A stretch of 64,000 nt of DNA from Ferrovibrio sp. (GTDB lineage: Bacteria > Pseudomonadota > Alphaproteobacteria > Ferrovibrionales > Ferrovibrionaceae), in contig JAGOQS010000001.1 in the NCBI GenBank assembly GCA_017991315.1, positions 62,001-126,000 on the forward strand, written 5' to 3'. The first letter of the stretch is position 1; the number at the start of each line of letters is the position of its first letter. Positions 52,718-60,669 of the stretch are shown piece after piece. The notes beneath the pieces were generated by a model. It made no database searches and was not told the DNA's origin. It was given only the letters and a program-made list of their open reading frames with translations. Both the position numbers and the translations under genes were made by a program.

Positions 52718-53896
52718 TCATACCTTGCCCTTGCTCATGCTGTGGGCGAACTTCCTGAAAGCGCGGTCAACAATGCGGCCGAGTTCCTTATGTGCCACGA
52801 TGCTGTACGCTTTGGTTGCCAGGGAATAATGCCGGGCACCATCGCTGTCAGTCGGCCTCTTACTCATCGCGGCACTTCCCACCTTCAGTCCGCCCAGGGT
52901 GACGCCACGCTTCCATATCTCACGGTCAACGACAGCCCACACCCCTGCGGCATGGAAATCGGCGGCCTCTCTGGCCACGAAGATTGTGCTGATCCGGCCA
53001 CCACTTTTCATCATTTCCGGATTTCTGACCACGGGGCAGCGGAACCGAAAGTGCCGGGATAGGGTTCGCAGCTTGTCGCGGTCTTGCAGGGAGGCAATTG
53101 TCGTCAGCCCGGCCTTCGCCAGAACAACCCCTTTTATCCTCGCCTCGATCCGAACGCACCGTTTTCTGGAGGGTAGCGGCGCAGCACCCGCCTTCCATCG
53201 GTGGTCACTGATCTTGTGGATGACCATATAGTTGAGGTCGCTTTCGCGAGCGCCCAAATACATGGTTGCCTTCGGATCGATCCTGCGAAAATGCACTCGC
53301 CTATCGTGCGGCAGGCTGCACGTCTTCCATGATAGCCTAGCAAACACGGTATTGCGGAAAAACCAGCGCATGCCGCCATGGCCTTGTGTGATTTCCGGAT
53401 CGACTAAAAGATGGCGCGACAGGCAATCGAGGAGCTTGTGCCGCTCTATGTGATCTTCTTCATCGGTGCCAGGTTTGCTGAGGTGGGCATCAAGGGCGAC
53501 ATGGAGTTCATAAACGGGAGGGAGGTCGCCATCTGGAAACCACCGTTCCAGGATGCCCCGAAGCTTCCGCAGCACCGAGGGTGATACATCCTGTATGGTC
53601 AGCCCGGAATTGCTCAGCGGATGCGTTTTTTTCTCAGTGCTGAAGTCACTCGAAGATCGAACCGAGACGCCAAGCTGCTCTTGCAGTTCGGCGACCAGAA
53701 GCCGCAGCTTGATCGGGCAGCCGATCAGCGCAAGGTCGAGGGTCAGCGTGTCGATCCCAACGCTGAAGCGAGCCTGCTTGAAATTGTAGGGAATGCTAAG
53801 GGCGAGGCCCCGCTTACTCTTGTGTGCGCCAGATACCGGGTGCGCAGCAACTCCCGTCGGCAGCCACTCGGCCACCAGACCAGGGGAGCCGAACAT
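52718..53896 (-). CDS. Island protein of unknown function, possibly replication-initiation related
   Basis: 392 residues. No named family is certain. A segment at about 205-260, ATMYLGARESDLNYMVIHK followed by VRIEARIKG, resembles the pattern YLGSR..S...R.YDK...R.E.R.KG of plasmid Rep_trans initiators, and the mature body is basic and mixed alpha/beta. The replication link is weak inference. GGTGAG ahead of the ATG is a fair ribosome site. Its location in an integrated island with a recombinase is consistent with a mobile-element role. Confidence 0.5.
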   Translation of the reverse strand: MFGSPGLVAEWLPTGVAAHPVSGAHKSKRGLALSIPYNFKQARFSVGIDTLTLDLALIGCPIKLRLLVAELQEQLGVSVRSSSDFSTEKKTHPLSNSGLTIQDVSPSVLRKLRGILERWFPDGDLPPVYELHVALDAHLSKPGTDEEDHIERHKLLDCLSRHLLVDPEITQGHGGMRWFFRNTVFARLSWKTCSLPHDRRVHFRRIDPKATMYLGARESDLNYMVIHKISDHRWKAGAAPLPSRKRCVRIEARIKGVVLAKAGLTTIASLQDRDKLRTLSRHFRFRCPVVRNPEMMKSGGRISTIFVAREAADFHAAGVWAVVDREIWKRGVTLGGLKVGSAAMSKRPTDSDGARHYSLATKAYSIVAHKELGRIVDRAFRKFAHSMSKGKV

Positions 53897-54179
53897 TAGC
53901 TCACCAGCATCAACTCAACCAAAGAATGCATTTTTATCTCCAATCAACTTCAGGGCGATGTTTTGCTTTTAGGAGGCCAGACTACCAGCCTGACACCAAT
54001 GATATGAGGCAGTCGGACATAGTGCCGTTAATTTTTGATAATATGCCCTGACACGGGTGCAAGGATTGATAATTCCTGGGGCGGGACACAGGCTGCATCC
54101 GGGAGCGGACAATGGATTCTGTCTAGGACTTCGCCCCTCCTGGCGACAAAAGGTCCGAAGCGGATCAATGGAATGGTGC

Positions 54180-54464
54180 TCAATAGCGGCGCTTTTCGAT
54201 GCTCCCCGTCCATCTGCCCCGGCTGTCCCGGATGACATAATCCCCATATGGCGTTGGCTCGACGGTTCCCAGACGGCGCCCGCGTTCGTCACGGCGGATA
54301 TAGGTCTGCGCTGGCCCTGGCTCCCAGCGTTCCTGGGCGCGTCCATGCTGATCCCGCTGGGTCAGTACAGGGCGATCCCCGGCGATCACCAGGGGCGACC
54401 AGGCGAGCGTCACCACGGCAAGCCCCAGGGCTGAGCCACGCCAAAAGAGCATAATACCACCCAT
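54180..54464 (-). CDS. Small secreted basic protein, 94 aa
   Basis: 94 residues with a Sec signal (LFWRGSALGLAVVTLAWSPLVIA). The mature part is Arg-rich and built of three short beta-like repeats: PVLTQRDQHGRAQERW, TYIRRDERGRRLGTVEP and YVIRDSRGRWTGSIE, each with an RD..GR core. Function unknown. AAGGAAT precedes the start. Divergent from the serine recombinase across 78 bases that hold a palindrome. Confidence 0.6.
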   Translation of the reverse strand: MGGIMLFWRGSALGLAVVTLAWSPLVIAGDRPVLTQRDQHGRAQERWEPGPAQTYIRRDERGRRLGTVEPTPYGDYVIRDSRGRWTGSIEKRRY

Positions 54465-54497
54465 GCGGGAATTCCTTGTATAAACCCTAAATGCTCG

Positions 54498-54522
54498 TAT
54501 AGTCCTTATACAGGACTATAAT
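54498..54522. promoter_or_regulatory. Palindrome with embedded -10 box upstream of the serine recombinase
   Basis: TATAGTCCT-TATAC-AGGACTATA: perfect 9-base arms with a 5-base spacer (54498-54520). Its right arm runs into a consensus -10 TATAAT (54517-54522), 21 bases before the recombinase start. A binding protein here would block the promoter, or this may be a recombinase site. Confidence 0.7.
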
Positions 54523-54542
54523 CCCATATCCAGGAGCTCAAC

Positions 54543-55232
54543 ATGACCCAGCCCACCCGTCAAATCGTCGTCTACGCCCGCGTCAGCACCGAGCGGCAGG
54601 GACGCTCAGGGCTGGGGCTGGAAGCGCAGATGGAGACATGCAGCCGTTTCGCCGGGGCTCACGGCTACTGTATCGCCAGCCAATACGTCGAAACTGAGAC
54701 GGGCAAGGGTGCGGATGCCCTGCTCCGCCGTCCCCAACTTTCAGCGGCGCTTGCTGATGCCCGCAAGCGGGGCTGCCCGATCCTGGTGGCGAAGCTCGAC
54801 CGTCTGAGCCGTGACGTGCATTTCATCTCCGGCTTGATGGCTAACCGGGTGCCGTTCGTCGTTGCCGAGCTAGGCCCCGAGGTCGATCCATTCATGCTGC
54901 ATGTCTATGCCGCCCTGGCGGAGAAAGAGCGCAAGCTGATCAGCGAGCGGACGAAGGCTGCGTTGGCACAGAAGAAGGCTCAAGGGGCAAAGCTGGGCAA
55001 CCGTACGAACCTGGCTGAAGCCAGGGCCAAGGGTGCGGCTGCGAATGCCGAAGCTGCGGCAGCTTTCGCTGCGAACGTGCTGCCGGTGATCGAAAGCATC
55101 CGGGCGTCTGGTGCGACGACGTTGAGGCAGATTGCCGAGGTGCTGAACCAACGGGGGGTGAAGACCGTGCGGGGTGGAAAATGGTACGCAATGAGTGTGC
55201 TGAATTTGATGACCCAAAGTGCTTCAAGATGA
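54543..55232 (+). CDS. Serine recombinase (resolvase/invertase family)
   Basis: 229 residues. The catalytic domain has Ser15 in [10 protein letters not shown], the [10 protein letters not shown] motif, and [20 protein letters not shown] helix-turn-helix end ([20 protein letters not shown]) recognises the site. It cuts DNA through a 5'-phosphoserine. AGGAG precedes the ATG. As part of an island it could be a resolvase or a regulator of inversion; no paired inverted sites are seen apart from the adjacent palindrome. Confidence 0.9.
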   Translation: MTQPTRQIVVYARVSTERQGRSGLGLEAQMETCSRFAGAHGYCIASQYVETETGKGADALLRRPQLSAALADARKRGCPILVAKLDRLSRDVHFISGLMANRVPFVVAELGPEVDPFMLHVYAALAEKERKLISERTKAALAQKKAQGAKLGNRTNLAEARAKGAAANAEAAAAFAANVLPVIESIRASGATTLRQIAEVLNQRGVKTVRGGKWYAMSVLNLMTQSASR

Positions 55233-55393
55233 TTTGCAGGGGGAATCTTTCGATATCGTCATAAGTGACCCTTGAGTGGCTGTCGGGTGCCAGCTAAAAT
55301 TTGCACAATAACCAAGTGATGCAATTTGTAAGTGATGTCCATGCCAACCGAGTAGAAACTGCGCGGCGATATTGAACAAGAAAGCGGTCAATA

Positions 55394-58312
55394 ATGGCTC
55401 CGTCCTTTGGCAGCAAAGCCAACCCGCAACAGCTTGAGGCGATCCGAGCAACAAAAGGGCCGGTGCTGATTATCGCAGGCCCAGGATCAGGCAAGACATT
55501 CACACTGGTTGAGCGCATCGTCTATCTGATCAAGGAGGAAGCGATCGCCCCAGAATCTCTTTTTGTCGTTACCTTCACCGAGAAAGCAGCCCGAGAACTC
55601 ACAACCAGAATTTCAAATCGTCTCTCGGAGCTAGGCATCAAGTTCAATCTGAATGAAATGTACCTCGGAACATTTCATTCAGTCTGCTTGAGGCTTTTGG
55701 AGGACTACAGGGAATACACGCGCCTCAAGCGCAGCTACACGCTGTTCGATCAGTTCGATCAACAATATTTCCTTTACCAGAAGATCAACGAGTTTCGACC
55801 TCTGCCCGATGCGCAACTGGTTATGGGCGATGACCAGAAGGGCCGTTGGGCTCAATCCGAAGAGCTGTTGAAGTGGCTCAACAAGGTCAGTGAAGAGGCG
55901 CTGGACGTTGCTGCCTTGACGAAGGCAAAAGAATTGGAAGTACGTGCCCTTGCAGCTTGCTACCAGCGCTATCAGGAACTGCTCAACGAAAGCAACAGCC
56001 TGGACTTCTCGGGCATCCAGCTTGAAGCGCTGCACCTCCTTGAGCAGCACCCCGAGGTATTGGAGGAACTGCGCCAGAAGCTCGTGTACCTAATGGTAGA
56101 TGAGTATCAGGATACGAACACTATCCAGGAACGGATACTCCTTCTCCTTGCTGGAAAACAGGCCAATCTTTGTGTCGTCGGTGATGACGATCAGGGACTA
56201 TATCGTTTTCGTGGTGCCACCATCCGAAACATCCTTGAGTTCCCGAATCTGTTCAAGAAAGCCGCTTGCAAACGGGTGACGCTTGTAACGAACTACCGTT
56301 CCCATCCGGACGTCATACGTTTCTACAACGAGTGGATGGACGCTCAAAATTGGACTGACGGAGACCAAACATTTCGTTTTGAGAAAAGCATCATACCGCG
56401 TAAGGCGACGTTTCCTAAGACCCCTACGGTGCTGCGGATTTCGGCTACTGACGAGTCCGATGAAAATGCCAAATGGCATGCAGAGGTATTCCGCTTCCTG
56501 AATACGCTCCAGAAAAGCGGTAAGCTTAAAGACTGGAACCAAATTGCCTTCCTATTTCGCTCTGTCAGGAACGAGCGAGTTGTCAATCTCGCCCGGTTTC
56601 TAGAGAACAAAGGCATCCCGGTATACTCCCCCCGCTCGAATATGTTCTTCGACCGGGAGGAAGTGCGCCTGATTATTGGGGCACTGATCTTTCTCTTCCC
56701 TCAGTTCCCAAAAATCCGCCAATGGGCAGAAGGCGTTCATCTGGATATATGGGACTATTACGACCAAGAGTGCTTCAGGGCATTCACGAATGAGCTACGT
56801 AAGCCAGAGAACAAGCGCCTGCTCGATTGGGCGCGCCCCCTTGCCAAGCGACATATGGTGCTGGCTCAGAACACAGACTACGCTTTCTCGGGGCTATTCT
56901 ATCAACTTCTCCAATTCCCATTGTTCTCCCGATATCTTGACGAGAAGACACTGCTCGGCGTGGACAAGGGCAGGGCGTCACGGAACCTCGCGACCCTCTC
57001 CACGCTGCTTGCAAAGTTCGAGTATCTGCATTTCATCAACGTGCTCAGCACGGACTGGCTCGAAAAAAACCTGCGCGACCTATTCAACCAATTCCTCCGC
57101 TTTCTTTACGAGGGTGGTATAGACGAATATGAGGATGACACGGAGTACGCACCAAAGGGCTGCGTCTCCTTCCTCACCATTCACCAGTCGAAGGGGCTGG
57201 AATTTCCGGTCGTCGTGTGTGGCTCGCTTGAAGCAGTGCCGCGTAAGCAGCATACGGCACTCGATGAGCTTCTTGAGGCTGGTGGCTACCTCTCCAAGCC
57301 CCGTTTCGAGCCAGTCGAGAAGGTCAAGTTTTTCGATTTTTGGCGTCTGTTCTATACCGCATTCTCCCGCGCGCAGAATCTTCTGGTTTTGGCTGCACAA
57401 GAGCGCCACAGCCGAGGTCTGGGGAGGTCGCCCTCGAAGTACTTCGCGGATTTTTTCAACGCCTTACCTAATTGGCGCGATCCAGCCTTCAAGCTGTCAC
57501 TGTTGACCTTTGAGCCGGTCAAGGAGATCAACCTCAAGCGGGAGTACTCCTTCACCTCCCATATCACGGTATTCGAGAGCTGCGCCGAGCAGTACCGCTT
57601 CTTCAAGGAGCTGGATTTTGCCCCGATCCGCGTCAGCCCTATGTTGTTCGGCTCACTCGTGCATCAGACAATTGAGGACATCCACAAGTCTGTGCTGCGG
57701 GGAGAGGAGCACGCCGTCACCCGCGAGGCTATCCGGGGCTGGTTTTCCACCAACTACGCCCTCCTCTCGAAGAAGGAGCGCGTCTATCTGGCTCCCAGTT
57801 CGCAACAGGCGGCACTGAACCAGGTACTCCGGTACTACGAACGCGAGCAGGGACGCTGGCATCGCATCAAGGAGGCTGAGGTCGAAATCTCGTTGGTTAA
57901 GGACCAGTACATCCTCAAGGGCAATGTTGACCTGATCCGAGGGGAGCGCGACACCGTTGAAATTGTAGACTTCAAGTCCGAGAAGAAACCCGACCTGGAG
58001 AAAGACCGGGAGCGACTTAAGCAGTATCAGCGTCAGCTCGAGGTCTATGCGCACCTAGTGGAAGAGCGGACCGGCCAGACGGTCAGCCGTATGCACCTCT
58101 ATTACACGGGTGAGGAAGGCGGCAACCCCTACGTCAGCTTTAACAAGGACGACCGGGCGATTGGCAAGACCATTGCTCGGTTCGATGAAATTGTCGGGCG
58201 GATTGAGGGCCAGGACTTCCGGATACAGGCGCGCCCTACTCGGCTCTGCACGGATTGCGACATGCGCGCCTATTGCGATAATAAAGACTGGAAGTTTCGG
58301 GAGGCCAGATGA
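55394..58312 (+). CDS. UvrD-like SF1 helicase fused to Cas4/AddB-like Fe-S nuclease
   Basis: 972 residues. The SF1 helicase (about 1-690) has Walker A AGPGSGKT (28-35), DEYQD (236-240), YRFRG, TNYRSHPDVI, TIHQSKGLE and YTAFSRA. A PD-(D/E)XK nuclease (about 715-972) follows with His757, Asp846 (GNVDLI), Asp859-x-Lys861 (VDFK), plus a four-cysteine set, Cys730, Cys952, Cys955 and Cys961 (CTDCDMRAYC), as in Cas4 and AddB. It should unwind and degrade DNA. The stop overlaps the methyltransferase start by four bases, making it part of an R-M-like operon. Confidence 0.88.
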   Translation: MAPSFGSKANPQQLEAIRATKGPVLIIAGPGSGKTFTLVERIVYLIKEEAIAPESLFVVTFTEKAARELTTRISNRLSELGIKFNLNEMYLGTFHSVCLRLLEDYREYTRLKRSYTLFDQFDQQYFLYQKINEFRPLPDAQLVMGDDQKGRWAQSEELLKWLNKVSEEALDVAALTKAKELEVRALAACYQRYQELLNESNSLDFSGIQLEALHLLEQHPEVLEELRQKLVYLMVDEYQDTNTIQERILLLLAGKQANLCVVGDDDQGLYRFRGATIRNILEFPNLFKKAACKRVTLVTNYRSHPDVIRFYNEWMDAQNWTDGDQTFRFEKSIIPRKATFPKTPTVLRISATDESDENAKWHAEVFRFLNTLQKSGKLKDWNQIAFLFRSVRNERVVNLARFLENKGIPVYSPRSNMFFDREEVRLIIGALIFLFPQFPKIRQWAEGVHLDIWDYYDQECFRAFTNELRKPENKRLLDWARPLAKRHMVLAQNTDYAFSGLFYQLLQFPLFSRYLDEKTLLGVDKGRASRNLATLSTLLAKFEYLHFINVLSTDWLEKNLRDLFNQFLRFLYEGGIDEYEDDTEYAPKGCVSFLTIHQSKGLEFPVVVCGSLEAVPRKQHTALDELLEAGGYLSKPRFEPVEKVKFFDFWRLFYTAFSRAQNLLVLAAQERHSRGLGRSPSKYFADFFNALPNWRDPAFKLSLLTFEPVKEINLKREYSFTSHITVFESCAEQYRFFKELDFAPIRVSPMLFGSLVHQTIEDIHKSVLRGEEHAVTREAIRGWFSTNYALLSKKERVYLAPSSQQAALNQVLRYYEREQGRWHRIKEAEVEISLVKDQYILKGNVDLIRGERDTVEIVDFKSEKKPDLEKDRERLKQYQRQLEVYAHLVEERTGQTVSRMHLYYTGEEGGNPYVSFNKDDRAIGKTIARFDEIVGRIEGQDFRIQARPTRLCTDCDMRAYCDNKDWKFREAR

Positions 58313-60669
58313 GGGGGCTTAAGACATACATTGTAGGAGTAGCCTCGACGGCACTTTTGCGTCAGATAGCTGAAGACTTCGAACTGGAGATCGGCGACCG
58401 TCGGAAACGCGGTGACTTGGAACGGGCAATCACTTCGGCGCGACGCTGCAAGCCGGAAGTGTTGCTCAGTCTCCTAACAGAGCAAGAGGTCAAACAGGTA
58501 TGTGATGCGGCAGGCATCGAAGTCAAAGGGCGCAAGAACGCGTTGATCGAGTATCTACTCAGGGGTCAATCACCGAATGGTGATGTGCCGTCAGGAAAAC
58601 TACGTGTAGTGCCGCCGCTACGCCCTCCTATTATTCTACTAAGATCAGGAAGACCTTCCGCTATGAACGACAAAACTATCTCTCAAGCTAACCTCGCGCT
58701 TCCCGAATCAACGGCCGACACGATCGCGGTGGAGAAGTACGAATTCGAGCCCATCAAGGGCTATCCGATGCTTAACTGGCGCGGTAAGCGCCCTTTCACC
58801 TCAACACAGTATTATCCAGCCCAGCTCAAGGAGGTGTATGGCGAGGAGGTCGATGGCTGGCGAAACAAGATTTTCTGGGGGGACAATCTCCAGGTAATGA
58901 GCAATTTGCTCAAGAAGTTTCGAGGGAAAGTAGATCTAATATACATAGACCCCCCTTTTGACTCAAAAGCTGACTATAAAAAGATAATTGAACTTCGGAA
59001 GAAACGAGAAAAATCTGAGTATGGTGCATTTGAAGAAAAGCAGTATACCGATATCTGGACTAACGATGAGTATCTCCAATTCATTTATGAGCGACTTGTT
59101 CTTTGCAAAGAATTGCTCTCGTCAGAGGGCAGCATATATGTACATCTCAACCATGAGAAAGTTCACCTAGTAAGGTGCTTGATGGACGAGATATTTGGAT
59201 CATCGCATTTTCGTAACGACATAGTTTGGAAGAGGGGGCCAGGGAAGGCGCATCCAGAGTATTTTGGGCGGGTAAAAGATACGATCCTTTTCTATACGAA
59301 GTCGGATGAATATTGCTGGAACAAGCTGCACTCGTCCGTGTCTGAAGAATATAAAGCGTCGTTTCAGAAGGAAGATAAACGGGGGCCTTATGTTACGCAG
59401 CCGCTTCACAGCGGCAAGCCAGCCAAACAAGTTCCCACCTGGAAGGGCGTGAAGCCGCCGGAAGGGCGTGGCTGGGCATACAAAATTGAAACGCTCGACA
59501 AATTCGAGGCGGAAGGTCGGATCGAATGGAGTAGCGAAGGCGTTCCACGCCTAAAGCGTTATCTCGATGAGGTCGAAGGCACCGTAATTCAGGACGTCTG
59601 GGATGATATCATTGCTATAGAACCCGAAATCATTGGTGAATTTCTGGAGTTCATTGGGCAGCCCGAGCAGGTTGATGTTTGGGATAATATTTCTCCTGTG
59701 TTGTCTCGCTCTGGTGCATTCTTAAATTATCCGACACAAAAACCAGAGGCGCTTCTGGAACGCATAATTTCTGCTTCAAGCAAGAGAGGCGGCTTAGTGT
59801 TCGATTGCTTTATGGGGTCTGGTACGACGCAAGCCGTAGCAATGAAACTTGGGCGCCGTTTTATTGGTGCCGATATTAATTTAGGGGCCATCCAAACTAC
59901 CACTAAACGTCTGATTAAAATTGCTGCTGATCTCTGCGACAAGAAGCTTGATATAACCATAGAGCCATACACCGGCATCGAGGTCTATAACGTCAATCAC
60001 TACGACATCTTCCGTAATCCAATTCAAGCAAAAGACCTGCTGATTGAGGCGCTAGAAATTCAGAAGTTGGAAATGACTTCAGTTTTCGACGGGGAGAAAG
60101 ATGGCCGCATGGTGAAGATCATGCCGATCAACCGGATTTCCACACGTGCCGACCTTAACGAATTGATCGCGGGCTTCGACAATAAAGCTTGGGAGCGTCG
60201 TCAGAACGAGAGTCCGACACGCCCGGTCGAAAAGATTCTCCTCGTCTGCATGGGACATGAGCCCGACCTTAAGGCCCAACTCGAATTTGCCGCTAAGCCC
60301 TTCAAGATCGACGTAGAGGTAGTCGATATCTTGCGCGATAAGGCCAATCTGGAATTCAAGCGAGACGCGCAAGCCAAGGTAGTGGTCAAGAAGGCTGAGC
60401 TAGTTGTCGAGCGCTTTTACCCCATGAGCCTGCTGCAAAAGCTCTCTTTGCAAAAGGAAGGGGTGAAAGATTGGCGCGAACTGGTGGAGAGTATTCTGAT
60501 CGACTGGAACTATGACGGAGCTGTGTTGCAGCCCGCCGTGGTAGACATCCCTGATAAGAATGAGCTAGTTCAAGGCCGCTATGCCGTCCCCGCTGATGCC
60601 GGAACGATCCGCGTAAAGATCACGGACCTGCTTTCCGAATCGTGGGAAGGGAGTGTAACAAATGGCTAG
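58309..60669 (+). CDS. Type III-like DNA methyltransferase (Mod) with SAP-like N-terminus
   Basis: 786 residues. The N-terminal 1-90 carries a SAP-like DNA-binding motif (VKQVCDAAGIEVKGRKNALIEYLL). The beta-class N6-adenine/N4-cytosine methyltransferase follows with catalytic DPPF (214-217) before the SAM motif FMGSGTT (501-507). The C-terminal 150 residues are unassigned. The start is the ATG overlapping the helicase gene (ATGA); an internal ATG at 58663 would drop the SAP part. It overlaps the Res-like gene by 8 bases. Methylation of a self-marking site is inferred. Confidence 0.9.
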   Translation: MRGLKTYIVGVASTALLRQIAEDFELEIGDRRKRGDLERAITSARRCKPEVLLSLLTEQEVKQVCDAAGIEVKGRKNALIEYLLRGQSPNGDVPSGKLRVVPPLRPPIILLRSGRPSAMNDKTISQANLALPESTADTIAVEKYEFEPIKGYPMLNWRGKRPFTSTQYYPAQLKEVYGEEVDGWRNKIFWGDNLQVMSNLLKKFRGKVDLIYIDPPFDSKADYKKIIELRKKREKSEYGAFEEKQYTDIWTNDEYLQFIYERLVLCKELLSSEGSIYVHLNHEKVHLVRCLMDEIFGSSHFRNDIVWKRGPGKAHPEYFGRVKDTILFYTKSDEYCWNKLHSSVSEEYKASFQKEDKRGPYVTQPLHSGKPAKQVPTWKGVKPPEGRGWAYKIETLDKFEAEGRIEWSSEGVPRLKRYLDEVEGTVIQDVWDDIIAIEPEIIGEFLEFIGQPEQVDVWDNISPVLSRSGAFLNYPTQKPEALLERIISASSKRGGLVFDCFMGSGTTQAVAMKLGRRFIGADINLGAIQTTTKRLIKIAADLCDKKLDITIEPYTGIEVYNVNHYDIFRNPIQAKDLLIEALEIQKLEMTSVFDGEKDGRMVKIMPINRISTRADLNELIAGFDNKAWERRQNESPTRPVEKILLVCMGHEPDLKAQLEFAAKPFKIDVEVVDILRDKANLEFKRDAQAKVVVKKAELVVERFYPMSLLQKLSLQKEGVKDWRELVESILIDWNYDGAVLQPAVVDIPDKNELVQGRYAVPADAGTIRVKITDLLSESWEGSVTNG

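Noticed and set aside
52383-52721. 112-codon minus-strand frame after the Rep-like gene
   Set aside because: The ATGA overlap is suggestive, but the sequence has no recognisable domain or biased codon use, so it is not called.
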